This document shows positions 49,228 through 59,056 of a DNA stretch of 64,000 nt, in pieces. Location: assembly GCA_022870745.1 (NCBI GenBank), contig CP085323.1, forward strand, positions 3,410,001-3,474,000. The letters are read 5' to 3'. The notes beneath the pieces are model-generated. The model had not been told where the DNA came from, searched no databases, and saw only the letters and a program-made list of their open reading frames with translations. Every line of letters begins with the position of its first letter. The stretch's first letter is position 1. The translations under genes were made by a program, and so were the position numbers. Source of the stretch: Silvibacterium acidisoli (lineage in GTDB: Bacteria; Acidobacteriota; Terriglobia; Terriglobales; Acidobacteriaceae).

Positions 49228-51504
49228 GTGGACGAGCTGACTAGAGAATTCCTCATCGAAAGCCAGGAAGGTCTGGACCGCATGGAGCGGTGCCTGACCG
49301 AGCTGGAAGAGCGCCCGCAGGACGGCGAGCTGCTGGCCGACATCTTCCGGTCCGTGCATACCATCAAGGGCACGACCGGGTTTCTCGGCTACTCGCGACT
49401 CGAGAAGCTCTCGCACGCGGGTGAAAATCTGCTGGGCATGCTGCGCGACGGCAAGCTGGTTGCGAATGAGGAGATCATCAGCACGCTGCTGCAATTGCTC
49501 GACGACCTCCGGGCGATCCTGCAGTCGATCGAAAACGATAATTCCGAAGGCCAGGGCGACGATCATGCCATGATCGAACGTCTCCACGCTTTACAGCATG
49601 GCGAAGCGGTCGCGGTTGCCGAGAGCGTGGAGTTGGTCGAGAGCGTGGAAATTGCCGCGGAGACCAAAACAAAGAAGGCAGGCAAACGACGCGCTCCGGC
49701 CCGTAGCAACAGCGCCGAAGCAGCCGGTTCCGAGGCCGCACCTGAAGCTGCGCCGAAGCCGGCGGCTGAGCCCGTAGCCGGAGTTCCGCAGCAGCGCGCT
49801 CAGGTCAGTGCCGCTGACTCCACCCTGCGCGTGGACATCACCCTGCTCAACCAGATGATGAACCTGGTGGGCGAGCTGGTGCTTACGCGAAACCAGATCC
49901 TGCAGGCGACGAATACCGATGTCGCGTTTGCGCCGCTTTCCCGGCGTCTCGATATGGTCACATCGGACCTGCGCGAAGCGGTGATGAAGGTTCGCATGCA
50001 GCCGGTGAGCCATGTCTTCTCCAAGTTTCCCCGCCTCGTCCGCGATCTCGCCCAGCAGCTCGACAAGCAGATTCATCTCGAGCTCGAGGGCCAGGAGACG
50101 GAGCTCGACAAGAGCCTGCTCGAAGCCATCAAGGACCCGCTTACTCATCTCGTCCGTAACTCCTGCGATCACGGCATCGAAATGCCGGCCGCGCGCGAGG
50201 CCGCCGGCAAGAATCCGGCCGGAACACTGCGTTTGCGCGCCTACCAGGAAGGCAGCCACGTCCTTATTGAAGTCGCAGACGACGGCGGCGGCATCCGCGT
50301 GGAGAAGATTCGCGACAAGGCGCTCGAGCGCAAGCTGATCACGCAGGAGAAGGTAGCCCAGCTGAGCGAACGCGAGCTGCTGCAGTTGATTTTCCTGCCC
50401 GGTTTCTCGACGGCTGCGGCGGTGACGAACGTCTCCGGCCGCGGCGTCGGCATGGATGTGGTGCGTAATAACGTCGAGAAGATTGGCGGCAAGGTCGAAA
50501 TCGAAAGCCGCCCCGGCAAGGGAACCACCCTCCGTTTAAGAATTCCTCTCACGCTCGCCATCGTGCCCGCGCTGATCGTAAGCAGCCGCAGCCAAAGCTT
50601 TGCCCTCCCCCAGGGAGCGCTTTTCGAGCTGGTGCACCTCACTCCCGAAGAGCGGCGCACGCAGATTGAGTGGCTCGAGAACGCACCCCTCTACCGGCTG
50701 CGCGGGAAGCTCCTGCCGCTGGTCTATCTCTCGCGCATGCTTGAGCAGGGCGAGGATCCGGAGGTCGAAGCGGGCTGCTACATCGCGGTACTCAATGCCG
50801 ATGGCCGCCGTTACGGCCTGGTCATCGACGGCCTTGCCGATCCGGAAGAGATCGTCGTCAAGCCTTTATCTTCGGCGTTGAAGGAGATCGGTCTTTTCTC
50901 CGGAGCGACGTTGATGGGCAACGGCGAGATGGCGCTTATTCTCGATCCTGCCGCGATAGCGGTCCGTGCCGAGATCGGCCTGAGTGAGGAAGAGGAAGAA
51001 GAGCAGGATCAGGCTTCCGCAGCGCTCGCATCTGAGGGTGAAGAGTTCCTTCTGGTGGAGACCGGCGAGGGTACGGCGCAGGCCGCGCTTCCTCTCTCCG
51101 AGGTGCTTCGTATCGAGCGCATCGAGCGAGGGCGTGTCGAACATATTGGCCGTACTCCGGTTCTGCGCTTCGATGGGGTGCTGCTGCCGCTTGAGGATTC
51201 CTCGGGCCTGCTTGACGACGTCAGCCAGGCTGCCGAAATGACCGTGATCGTCTGCCGCGAGGGCACCCGTCATGTCGGCATTACCGTTGCCCACGTGCTC
51301 GACGTCGCAACCGGCTCTGCGCTGTCAGAGGCAGGAACCAATGCAGTAGCTGCCGGGGTGACCCTGCTTCGGGAGCGGGTCACGGAGGTCGTGAATCTAA
51401 GCCGCATTCCGGTTCTCCCCGGCCCTGCAGCCGGGCCCATCCCCGGACCCATCCCCGGACCCATCGCCATAACCGCGGAACTGGAGGCAGAGGCATGTCG
51501 CTAA
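49228..51504 (+). CDS. cheA: Chemotaxis histidine kinase CheA with two CheW domains
   Basis: A 758-residue kinase. The HPt domain (1-100) has phosphoacceptor His44 in RSVHTIKGTTGF. An Ala/Pro-rich linker (about 130-195) replaces a recognisable P2 CheY-binding domain. The dimer domain begins near 195 (LRVDITLLNQMMNLVGELVL). The ATPase has LVRNSCDHGIE, DDGGGIRVEKI and GRGVGMDVV. Two CheW-like domains follow (about 435-575 and 600-720) instead of one. The tail contains PGPIPGPIPGPI repeats. The start codon is GTG with a weak ribosome site. It overlaps cheW by 10 bases and heads a five-gene chemotaxis operon. Receptors must come from elsewhere; output could be motility or another process. Confidence 0.95.
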   Translation: MDELTREFLIESQEGLDRMERCLTELEERPQDGELLADIFRSVHTIKGTTGFLGYSRLEKLSHAGENLLGMLRDGKLVANEEIISTLLQLLDDLRAILQSIENDNSEGQGDDHAMIERLHALQHGEAVAVAESVELVESVEIAAETKTKKAGKRRAPARSNSAEAAGSEAAPEAAPKPAAEPVAGVPQQRAQVSAADSTLRVDITLLNQMMNLVGELVLTRNQILQATNTDVAFAPLSRRLDMVTSDLREAVMKVRMQPVSHVFSKFPRLVRDLAQQLDKQIHLELEGQETELDKSLLEAIKDPLTHLVRNSCDHGIEMPAAREAAGKNPAGTLRLRAYQEGSHVLIEVADDGGGIRVEKIRDKALERKLITQEKVAQLSERELLQLIFLPGFSTAAAVTNVSGRGVGMDVVRNNVEKIGGKVEIESRPGKGTTLRLRIPLTLAIVPALIVSSRSQSFALPQGALFELVHLTPEERRTQIEWLENAPLYRLRGKLLPLVYLSRMLEQGEDPEVEAGCYIAVLNADGRRYGLVIDGLADPEEIVVKPLSSALKEIGLFSGATLMGNGEMALILDPAAIAVRAEIGLSEEEEEEQDQASAALASEGEEFLLVETGEGTAQAALPLSEVLRIERIERGRVEHIGRTPVLRFDGVLLPLEDSSGLLDDVSQAAEMTVIVCREGTRHVGITVAHVLDVATGSALSEAGTNAVAAGVTLLRERVTEVVNLSRIPVLPGPAAGPIPGPIPGPIAITAELEAEACR

Positions 51505-51956
51505 CCCTGGAGCACGCCCATATAGCCGAAGCTGGGATCGAAATGTGTTCGGTGCGCGTAGGGGAGACCCTGTTTGGTGTACCTATCACGAAGATCCTCG
51601 AAATCCTTGGCGCGCCGGCAACCCGGCCCGTGCCGCTAGCCCCATCCTTCGTCGGTGGCCTGGTCCACTATCGCGGCGAAGTTCTGCCGGCGGTCTCGTT
51701 GCGCAGCCTGCTTGGCCTGGGCGACTCTCCAGAGCGGCAGGACATGCTCGTCTTTCGGGGAACGGACGGCTACTTTGGCCTGCTGGTCGATGCTGTCGGC
51801 GAAGTTCTCACCGTGCATCCGCGTGATTACGAGACGAATCCTTCCACGCTTGACGACCGGAGGAAGGCGCTCTTCGCCGGTACCTACAAGCTGGCAGACC
51901 GGCTGCTGGTCATGCTCGATCCAGATCTGCTCGATCCCATGCGGCTGGTGAGATAA
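51495..51956 (+). CDS. cheW: Chemotaxis coupling protein CheW
   Basis: A 153-residue CheW-domain protein that links receptors to CheA. It shows the two beta-barrel halves: MCSVRVGETLFGVPITKILEI at residues 16-36, FVGGLVHYRGEVLPAVSLRSLLG in the middle, then YFGLLVDAVGEVLTVHP. The start overlaps the 3' end of cheA by 10 bases, so stoichiometric translation is likely. Because CheA already has two CheW domains, this free CheW makes three in one operon, which could support large or mixed arrays. Gene order places cheY 27 bases downstream. Confidence 0.92.
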   Translation: MSLTLEHAHIAEAGIEMCSVRVGETLFGVPITKILEILGAPATRPVPLAPSFVGGLVHYRGEVLPAVSLRSLLGLGDSPERQDMLVFRGTDGYFGLLVDAVGEVLTVHPRDYETNPSTLDDRRKALFAGTYKLADRLLVMLDPDLLDPMRLVR

Positions 51957-51983
51957 CAGGGCGCCGGAAAGGATTCCGCGATC

Positions 51984-52364
51984 ATGCGTGCTCTCGTCGT
52001 CGACGACTCCCGCTTCCTTCGTGACTACCTCTGCGGTTTGCTGACGGGCTGGGGAGTGGTTTGCAGCAGCGCGGAGAACGGGGAGCAGGGGCTTCGCATC
52101 CTCGCCGATGCCGGTCCTTTCGATGTCGCGCTGATCGACTGGAATATGCCGGTGCTGGGCGGCCTTGAGATGGTCCGTTCCCTGCGCTCAGACCGGCGCT
52201 GGAACGGCATGAAAATCCTGATGGTTACCACCGAATCGGAAAATGGCTTCATCGCAGCCGCGCTCGCAGCCGGAGCTGACGAATACCTGATGAAACCTTT
52301 CGATGAAGAGGGGTTGGTCGAAAAACTACAGCTGGTTGGTCTTTTGACGGACGGAGCGAAATGA
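51984..52364 (+). CDS. cheY: CheY-type response regulator
   Basis: A 126-residue single receiver domain. The acidic pocket is VVDDS (Asp7, Asp8), the phosphoacceptor is Asp52 in ALIDWNMP, the switch Thr is in MVTTES and the conserved Lys104 is in YLMKPF. With no output domain it should act by binding, as CheY does at the flagellar switch, or as a phosphate sink. WNMP instead of the more usual MMP after Asp52 is a common CheY variant. It overlaps cheB by 4 bases. No cheZ, cheC or cheX phosphatase gene is seen nearby. Confidence 0.9.
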   Translation: MRALVVDDSRFLRDYLCGLLTGWGVVCSSAENGEQGLRILADAGPFDVALIDWNMPVLGGLEMVRSLRSDRRWNGMKILMVTTESENGFIAAALAAGADEYLMKPFDEEGLVEKLQLVGLLTDGAK

Positions 52365-53425
52365 GTGCGCCCACAGAGATGATTCGCGCGCTCATCGTCG
52401 ACGACTCCGCCGTCATGCGTACGCTCCTGCGCAGCGTTCTCGGTGGATGCCCGCGCATCGAGCTGGTGGGAACGGCCCATGATGGGCCGGAAGGCCTCGC
52501 AGCCATCGAGACGCTCAGGCCGGACGTAGTGCTGCTGGATATCGAAATGCCGCGCATGACCGGTCTCGAGGTGCTGGCCGAACTCCGCGCCCGTCATCTG
52601 AGCGTCCGCGTCATTATGTGCAGCACCCTTACACGGCGCGGGGCTGCTATCACCCTCGAGGCGCTGGCGCGCGGTGCGACAGACTACGTAGCCAAGCCAT
52701 CCGCGCAGAACGGCGTCCGGGAAGGGGTGGAGACCCTCAGCAGGGAACTCATCCCAAAGATCCTTGCCCTGTTTCCAGTCGCCGGAACACATTCCCCTAC
52801 CGACGCTCCGCACCTCCGTTCGGGCGCTTCAGAAAACACCTTCGGCCCCGGAGTCGTCGTCGTCGGTGTTTCCACCGGTGGACCCGCCGCCCTGGAAACT
52901 TTTCTGCCTGCCCTCCCGGCAGACTTCCCGTTACCGATCCTCGTCGTTCAGCACATGCCGCGGCTCTTCACCGCCCTGCTTGCCGAGCGTCTCGACGGCA
53001 TCTGCCCGCTCACCGTCCGGGAAGCCGGTTACGGAGACCATCCGAAGCCAGGAACCGTCACTCTCGCTCGCGGAGACTGGCACATGGAGCTGGCCGGCTC
53101 GATCGCGCCCTATCATCTACGCCTCAGCCAGGGCCTGCCTGAGCATTTCTGCCGCCCATCCGTCGATATTCTCTTCCGCTCCGCAGCTGCGCGCTACGGA
53201 GCCGAAACCCTGGCCGTGATTCTTACCGGAATGGGCTCCGACGGGCTCGATGGCTGCCGAGCCATCCGTGCCGTGCAGGGCAAGGTGCTTGTGCAGGATA
53301 AAGCTACCAGCGCCGTATGGGGCATGCCGGGGGCGGTCGCTGAGGCCGGCCTTGCCGACCGTATTCTGCCGCTCGACGCCATGGCCTCTGCGGTTATCCG
53401 TCATGTGAGCCATCACCGCCCATAG
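52361..53425 (+). CDS. cheB: Chemotaxis methylesterase CheB
   Basis: A 354-residue protein-glutamate methylesterase that removes receptor methyl groups during adaptation. The receiver domain (1-130) has Asp14/Asp15 and phosphoacceptor Asp60 in VVLLDIEMP. A linker leads to the catalytic domain (about 165-354) with the Ser in GVSTGGPAAL, the His in VVQHMPRLF and the Asp in GMGSDGLDG, the complete triad. It overlaps cheY by 4 bases and is followed after 10 bases by cheR, the opposing enzyme. Standard length and layout. Confidence 0.95.
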   Translation: MSAPTEMIRALIVDDSAVMRTLLRSVLGGCPRIELVGTAHDGPEGLAAIETLRPDVVLLDIEMPRMTGLEVLAELRARHLSVRVIMCSTLTRRGAAITLEALARGATDYVAKPSAQNGVREGVETLSRELIPKILALFPVAGTHSPTDAPHLRSGASENTFGPGVVVVGVSTGGPAALETFLPALPADFPLPILVVQHMPRLFTALLAERLDGICPLTVREAGYGDHPKPGTVTLARGDWHMELAGSIAPYHLRLSQGLPEHFCRPSVDILFRSAAARYGAETLAVILTGMGSDGLDGCRAIRAVQGKVLVQDKATSAVWGMPGAVAEAGLADRILPLDAMASAVIRHVSHHRP

Positions 53426-53435
53426 GAGAAGAAAC

Positions 53436-54257
53436 ATGACCTGTTCGGCGGCAGACTATGCCTTTCTGCGCTCCCTGGTCTTCGAGCAATCGGCCAATAC
53501 GCTTGATCCGGCGCGCGACTACCTCTTTGAACAGCGTCTACAGCACCTGATTCAGAGCACCGGACTGCGCTCGCTCGACCAGCTGGTCGCCGCACTGCGC
53601 CAATTTCCTGACACCGCCATCCAGCGCGCCATCGCTGAAGCCATGACGGTCAACGAAACCAGCTTCTTTCGCGACCGTACGCCATTCGACCTGATGCACC
53701 GGGAGCTGTTGCCCGTCCTGATCGAGCGCCGCCGTGCCCTGCGGCACCTGCGCTTCTGGAGCGCCGCCTGCTCCACCGGCCAGGAAGCGTACTCCCTCGC
53801 CATGCTGCTGCGCGAGTATTTCCCGCAGCTCAACGGCTGGCACATTGAAATCATCGGCACCGACCTCTCAGCCGAGGTCGTCCGCCGTGCCCGCGCCGCC
53901 CGCTACCAGCGGATGGAGATCAATCGCGGCCTGCCCGCCCGTTTCCTGCTAAAGTACTTTCTCCAGAAAGACGACGAGTGGGAGGTCGCCCCGGAGATCC
54001 GCAGGAACTGCCGCTTCTTCCAGCAGAACCTTCTCGAAAGCTCATGCCGCTTTGAGCGTTACGACGGCATCCTGCTGCGTAATGTCATGCTTTATTTCGA
54101 TCAGCCCACGCGCACCCATTTACTGCTTAACCTGCACCGAGTTCTCGAGCCCGACGGCTTCCTCATCCTCGGTTCCAGCGAACAAACTGGGTTGCCCGAC
54201 CACTTCCAGACAGTCTTCGCGGCTGGCACCTGCTATTACAGGCCCTTGCCGGGTTGA
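53436..54257 (+). CDS. cheR: Chemotaxis methyltransferase CheR
   Basis: A 273-residue SAM-dependent methyltransferase that methylates receptor glutamates. The N-terminal helical domain (1-75) ends at AIAEAMTVNETSFFRD, a CheR hallmark. SAM motif I is FWSAACSTGQEAYSLAM near residue 108, and IIGTDLSAEVV and RNVMLYFD follow in order. No TPR or extra output domain is fused. AGGAGAAG lies just before the ATG. Last gene of the che operon; the Lhr helicase gene begins 50 bases later after a weak hairpin. Confidence 0.95.
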   Translation: MTCSAADYAFLRSLVFEQSANTLDPARDYLFEQRLQHLIQSTGLRSLDQLVAALRQFPDTAIQRAIAEAMTVNETSFFRDRTPFDLMHRELLPVLIERRRALRHLRFWSAACSTGQEAYSLAMLLREYFPQLNGWHIEIIGTDLSAEVVRRARAARYQRMEINRGLPARFLLKYFLQKDDEWEVAPEIRRNCRFFQQNLLESSCRFERYDGILLRNVMLYFDQPTRTHLLLNLHRVLEPDGFLILGSSEQTGLPDHFQTVFAAGTCYYRPLPG

Positions 54258-54270
54258 GCACCGTGGAGGC

Positions 54271-54296
54271 ATCCTGCATCTAAACGGGTGCAGGAT
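54271..54296 (+). terminator. Weak hairpin between cheR and lhr
   Basis: Eight-base arms ATCCTGCA / TGCAGGAT with a 10-base loop, followed by ATTCTC. It has no strong T-run, so some transcripts may read through into lhr. Confidence 0.35.
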
Positions 54297-54307
54297 ATTC
54301 TCAACGG

Positions 54308-57300
54308 ATGCCGGTCAAGAGTCAGGGAAAAGAGAAAAAGCGGTCAACCCGCGCCGAATCCACCACCGAAGCCGGCGAGGCCGCGCTGTCTCTTTTTCAT
54401 CCGGTCACTGCCGAGTGGTTCCGCGCCGTCTTCGACCAGCCCACCTCGCCGCAGCGCCTCGGCTGGCCTGCCATCGCAAAGAACGAAAGCACCCTGATCC
54501 TTGCGCCAACCGGAACCGGAAAAACCCTCACCGCTTTTCTCTGGTGCCTCGACCGCCTCATGCTGCGCCGGGCCGACTCTGACCTGGAAGGCTGCCGCGT
54601 CATTTATCTCAGCCCGCTCAAGGCACTCGCCGTCGACGTCGAGCGCAACCTGCGTTCGCCCCTCGCTGGCATCGCCAACATGGCCCGCGCGCAGGGTGTT
54701 CGCTACCACACGCCCGACATCAGCGTCCGAACCGGGGACACCGCACAGAAAGATCGCGCAAAGTTCCGCCGCCACCCGGCAGAGATCCTCATCACCACCC
54801 CCGAGTCGCTCTACCTGCTGCTCACTTCGGATTCAGCCGCCGCACTGCGCACCGTCGAAACCGTCATCATCGACGAAATTCACGCGCTCGTGCCCACCAA
54901 GCGCGGAGCCCATCTCGCTCTCAGCCTCGAGCGCCTGGAAGCCATCACCGCGAAACCGCTTCAGCGCATCGGCCTCTCCGCCACGCAGCGTCCACTCGAA
55001 GAGGTAGCCCACTTCCTTGGCGGAGTCGACACCTCGAGGCCGCAGAAGAATCAGTCCGAGTCAACCGACACCGTAACCGAATTCGAGCATGAGTGGACCA
55101 GCGACGACGAAGCCGCGCAGCGCTTCCGCCCTGTCACCATCGTCAACGCCAGCGAGCCCAAGAAGCTCGAGCTGCGCATCGAGGTCCCGGTCGAAGACAT
55201 GGCCAAGCTCGGCCAGATCGAAGAGCTGCCCAGCGGAGCTGCCTCGCAGGGCCCCAAGCGCACCTCCATCTGGTCTGCGATCCATCCGCGCCTGCTCGCA
55301 ATCATCCTCGAGCGCCAGTCGACCATCCTCTTCGTCAACAACCGCCGCACAGCAGAACGATTAGCAGGAGCCATCAACGAGCTTGCCCAGGAGCAGGGGA
55401 TCACCGGAACCCTCGCCCGCGCCCATCACGGCTCGCTCGCCGCATCGCAGCGCTCCGAGATCGAAGAGCAATTAAAGGCCGGAGCGATACGTGCTCTCGT
55501 CGCGACCTCCTCGCTCGAACTCGGCATCGACATGGGAGCCGTCGATCTCGTCATCCAGATCGAAGCGCCGCCCTCGGTCGCAAGCGGCATGCAGCGCATC
55601 GGCCGCGCCGGCCACCAGGTCGGAGCGGCCAGCGAGGGAGTAATCTTCCCCAAATTCCGCGCCGACCTCATCGCCTGCGCCGCCGTCACCCGCGCCATGC
55701 ACGAGGGCCTGGTCGAGTCCACGCGCTACCTGCGCAACCCGCTCGACGTGCTTGCCCAGCAGATCGTCGCCACCGTCGCGCAGCCGCCAGCGCTTGCCGT
55801 TCCACCCAGAAAAGGCGAGCAGCCGCCTGTGCCCGAAGTCTCAGCCGAAGCGCTCTACGGCCTCATTCGCGGAGCCGCGCCCTTCGCATCGCTCACCCGC
55901 TCCGCCTTCGATGGAGTGCTCGACCTGCTCGCCGGACGCTACCCCTCCGACGAGTTCGCAGAGCTGCGCCCGCGCATCACATGGGATCGAGTCGCCAACA
56001 TCATCACTCCGCGCGAGGGCGCAAAGAGCCTCGCCATCCTCAACGGTGGAACCATCCCCGATCGCGGCCTCTACGGCGTCTTTCTCTCCGGAGCTGAAAA
56101 ACCCATCCGCGTCGGAGAGCTCGACGAAGAGATGGTCTTCGAAACACGCACCGGCGAGACCTTCGTCCTCGGAGCTTCGACCTGGCGCATCGACGAGATC
56201 ACCCACGACCGCGTCCTCGTATCGCCCGCACCCGGCGAGCCCGGCAAGATGCCCTTCTGGCACGGAGACACCGCCGGCCGTCCGCTCGAATTCGGCCGCC
56301 GCATCGGCGCACTTATTCGCGAGCTGCGCGACCTGCCCCGCAACGCGGCATTGAGCAGGCTCGTCCGAGAACACGATCTAGACCCGCAGGCAGCAGAAAA
56401 TCTCATCCGCTTTCTCGCCGACCAGGAAATTGCAACCGTCACGGTGCCAGATGACCGCAACATCGTCATCGAGCGGGTTCGCGACGAACTGGGCGACTGG
56501 CGTGTCTGCGTCCTCACGCCCTTCGGCTCGCGCGTTCACGCGCCATGGGCCATGGCCGTCACCGGGCGCATCCGCGCGTCAGGTGGACCCGACGTAGAAA
56601 CCATGTGGGCCGACGATGGTTTCGTCATCCGCTTTCCCGATACCGACACGCCACCCGATCCTGACCTGCTCATGCTCGACGCGCAGGAGGCGACCGACCT
56701 TGTGCTGCGCCAGCTCGGTTCGACAGCTCTCTTCGCGGCGAAGTTCCGCGAGTCCTCGGCACGCGCCCTGCTGCTACCGCGTCGCCGCGCCCAGGGCCGC
56801 GCACCGCTCTGGCAGCAGCGCAAACGTGCCTATGATCTGCTGGCTGTCGCCTCGCGCTATCCCTCGTTCCCCATGCTGCTCGAGGCCTATCGCGAATGCC
56901 TGCGCGATGTCTTCGACATCCCGGCCTTCCTCGAAATCCTGCGCAACATCGAGCGCCGCGAAGTGCGCACGCACGTCGTCGATTCGCGCACGCCGTCGCC
57001 CTTCGCGTCATCGCTGCTCTTCAGCTACGTCGCCAATTACATCTACGACGGAGACGCACCGCTCGCCGAACGCCGCGCCCAGGCGCTCTCCATCGATCAG
57101 GACCAGCTTCGCGACCTGCTCGGCGATGCCGACCTGCGCGAGCTGCTCGATGCCGAAGCCATCGCCGAAGTCGAAGAGCAGGTGCAGATGCTGCTCGAGA
57201 CGCAGCGCGTTCGCTCCGCCGACGGCATTCACGATCTGCTTCTGCGCCTCGGCGATCTCCCCCGCGCAGAGATCACAAAGCGCCTCGCAAGCGAAGACCT

Positions 57301-59056
57301 CATCCAGTCGCTCGACCGCCTGCAACGCGCCCGTCGCGTGCTCGAAATCAAGATCGCCCGCGAGAAGCGTTATATCGCTGTCGAAGACGCCGCGCGCTAT
57401 CGCGATGCCCTCGGCGTTCCGCTGCCGCCGGGCATTGCAGCATCGCTGCTCGAGCCGGTGAGCCATCCGGTGCTTGAGCTGCTGCGCCGCTACGCCCGCA
57501 CCCACGGCCCATACACCACGCAGGAAGCAGCCGCACGCTTCGGCCTCGACCTGCAGCCGGTTGAAGCCGCGCTTCGCCAGCTCGTGCTCGACGGGCGCAT
57601 CGTCGAAGGCGGCTTCCGCCCCAGCGGAGTTCATCGCGAGTGGTGCGATGTCGAAATCCTGCGCCAGATCCGCCGCAAATCACTCGCACGTCTTCGCAAA
57701 GAGATCGAGCCGGTCGAGCAGCAAATGCTTGCGCGCCTCGAAACCCACTGGCAGGGCGTGCTACAGAAGCGCCGCGGCCTCGATTCATTGCTAGACACCA
57801 TCGAGAGCCTGCAGGGTGCGCCAGTCCCCGCATCGCTGCTCGAAACATCCGTACTGCCATCGCGCATCCAGCGTTACTCGCCCTCCGATCTCGACACGCT
57901 CATCGCCGCCGGAGAAGTCGTCTGGTGCGGCTTCGATCCGCTCGGCGAACACGACGGACGCATCGGCCTCTACCTCGCCGACAAGCTCTCATCGCTGCTG
58001 CCACCGCGCCCGCCACGCGAAGCCACACCGCTTACAGAGAAGGAACAGGCCATCCTCGCCGCGCTCTCCGCCAACGGAGCCATGTTCTTCGCGCAGCTTC
58101 ACGACGCCCTCGGAGGCGGCTATCCCGGCGAAGTTCTCGACGCACTCTGGAGCCTCGTCTGGCGCGGCCTCATCACCAACGACACCTTCCACGCATTGCG
58201 TTCCTACGTGGCGAAGCCGTCTACCTCGCGTCCAGCAAAGCGCCAGCACAACCTGCCTGCCTTTCGCTCACGCCGCACCACGCCGCCAAGCGCGCAGGGC
58301 CGCTGGACACTCGTTCCTCAACCAGACCGCAGCACACCCGCAGCACAGACCGAGTGGAGCCACTCCCTTGCACAACAGATCCTCAACCGCCACGGCATCG
58401 TCACCCGCGAAACCATCACGCAGGAAAACATCTCCGGCGGCTTCAGCGCCGTGTATGACGTGTTGAAAGCACTCGAAGAGAGCGGACGCATCCGCCGTGG
58501 CTATTTCGTCGCTGGTCTCGGAGCGGCACAGTTCGCGCTGCCCTCCGCCGTCGATCTGCTGCGCTCGCTGCGCAACAACACGCAACCCGAGAAGCCGGAA
58601 ATCGTAACACTCGCTGCGACAGATCCCGCAAACGTCTACGGATCCATCATCCGTTGGCCAGCATCCGATGCTTTGCAGATAAACGCCGAAGTGGTTGCGC
58701 GCACGTTAACCCGCAGCGTCGGCGCATCCGTTATCCTGCGTAACGGAGAGCTCATCGCCTACCTGCGCCGCGGCAACCCAAACCTGCAGGTCTTTCTGCC
58801 TGCGGACGAACCCGATCGCTCCAGCATCGCGCGCGATCTCGCGAACTACCTGCGCGATCGAACCCAGGAAGAGATGCGCAGCGACGAAACGAATCGCAGC
58901 GGCATGCTCATCGCCACCATCAACGGACAGCCCGTGCATGAGCATCCGCTCGCACGCTTCCTGCTCGATGCCGGCTTCCAGCCCGCGCCCATGGGCTTCA
59001 ACCTGCGCCGCATCCTGCCGTCGCCGCTGCCAAAGGAAACGGCCGTCGATGCCTGA
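54308..59056 (+). CDS. lhr: Lhr-family ATP-dependent helicase
   Basis: A 1582-residue superfamily 2 helicase of the large Lhr type (family length about 1500). Core motifs: ILAPTGTGKT (Walker A, about 65), TTPESLY, VIIDEIHAL (Walker B as DEIH, about 189), LSATQRP, TSSLELGIDMGAVDLV and MQRIGRAGHQVG (about 428). The remaining 1100 residues include the winged-helix and Lhr C-terminal regions. Known Lhr proteins move 3'-5' on single-stranded DNA, unwind RNA:DNA hybrids and act in DNA repair; a role here is inferred. The next gene, a Nei-type glycosylase, overlaps its stop by 8 bases. The adjacency of lhr and nei is also known in mycobacteria. The N-terminal 30 residues are basic and variable. Confidence 0.95.
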   Translation: MPVKSQGKEKKRSTRAESTTEAGEAALSLFHPVTAEWFRAVFDQPTSPQRLGWPAIAKNESTLILAPTGTGKTLTAFLWCLDRLMLRRADSDLEGCRVIYLSPLKALAVDVERNLRSPLAGIANMARAQGVRYHTPDISVRTGDTAQKDRAKFRRHPAEILITTPESLYLLLTSDSAAALRTVETVIIDEIHALVPTKRGAHLALSLERLEAITAKPLQRIGLSATQRPLEEVAHFLGGVDTSRPQKNQSESTDTVTEFEHEWTSDDEAAQRFRPVTIVNASEPKKLELRIEVPVEDMAKLGQIEELPSGAASQGPKRTSIWSAIHPRLLAIILERQSTILFVNNRRTAERLAGAINELAQEQGITGTLARAHHGSLAASQRSEIEEQLKAGAIRALVATSSLELGIDMGAVDLVIQIEAPPSVASGMQRIGRAGHQVGAASEGVIFPKFRADLIACAAVTRAMHEGLVESTRYLRNPLDVLAQQIVATVAQPPALAVPPRKGEQPPVPEVSAEALYGLIRGAAPFASLTRSAFDGVLDLLAGRYPSDEFAELRPRITWDRVANIITPREGAKSLAILNGGTIPDRGLYGVFLSGAEKPIRVGELDEEMVFETRTGETFVLGASTWRIDEITHDRVLVSPAPGEPGKMPFWHGDTAGRPLEFGRRIGALIRELRDLPRNAALSRLVREHDLDPQAAENLIRFLADQEIATVTVPDDRNIVIERVRDELGDWRVCVLTPFGSRVHAPWAMAVTGRIRASGGPDVETMWADDGFVIRFPDTDTPPDPDLLMLDAQEATDLVLRQLGSTALFAAKFRESSARALLLPRRRAQGRAPLWQQRKRAYDLLAVASRYPSFPMLLEAYRECLRDVFDIPAFLEILRNIERREVRTHVVDSRTPSPFASSLLFSYVANYIYDGDAPLAERRAQALSIDQDQLRDLLGDADLRELLDAEAIAEVEEQVQMLLETQRVRSADGIHDLLLRLGDLPRAEITKRLASEDLIQSLDRLQRARRVLEIKIAREKRYIAVEDAARYRDALGVPLPPGIAASLLEPVSHPVLELLRRYARTHGPYTTQEAAARFGLDLQPVEAALRQLVLDGRIVEGGFRPSGVHREWCDVEILRQIRRKSLARLRKEIEPVEQQMLARLETHWQGVLQKRRGLDSLLDTIESLQGAPVPASLLETSVLPSRIQRYSPSDLDTLIAAGEVVWCGFDPLGEHDGRIGLYLADKLSSLLPPRPPREATPLTEKEQAILAALSANGAMFFAQLHDALGGGYPGEVLDALWSLVWRGLITNDTFHALRSYVAKPSTSRPAKRQHNLPAFRSRRTTPPSAQGRWTLVPQPDRSTPAAQTEWSHSLAQQILNRHGIVTRETITQENISGGFSAVYDVLKALEESGRIRRGYFVAGLGAAQFALPSAVDLLRSLRNNTQPEKPEIVTLAATDPANVYGSIIRWPASDALQINAEVVARTLTRSVGASVILRNGELIAYLRRGNPNLQVFLPADEPDRSSIARDLANYLRDRTQEEMRSDETNRSGMLIATINGQPVHEHPLARFLLDAGFQPAPMGFNLRRILPSPLPKETAVDA

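Noticed and set aside
51421-51475. Short tandem repeats in the 3' end of cheA as a separate repeat element
   Set aside because: They simply encode the Pro-Gly-Pro-Ile tail in frame and are part of the coding sequence.
55093-56097. 334-codon frame inside lhr
   Set aside because: An alternate frame of the helicase gene giving an extremely Arg/His/Pro-rich product, typical of shifted GC-rich coding DNA.
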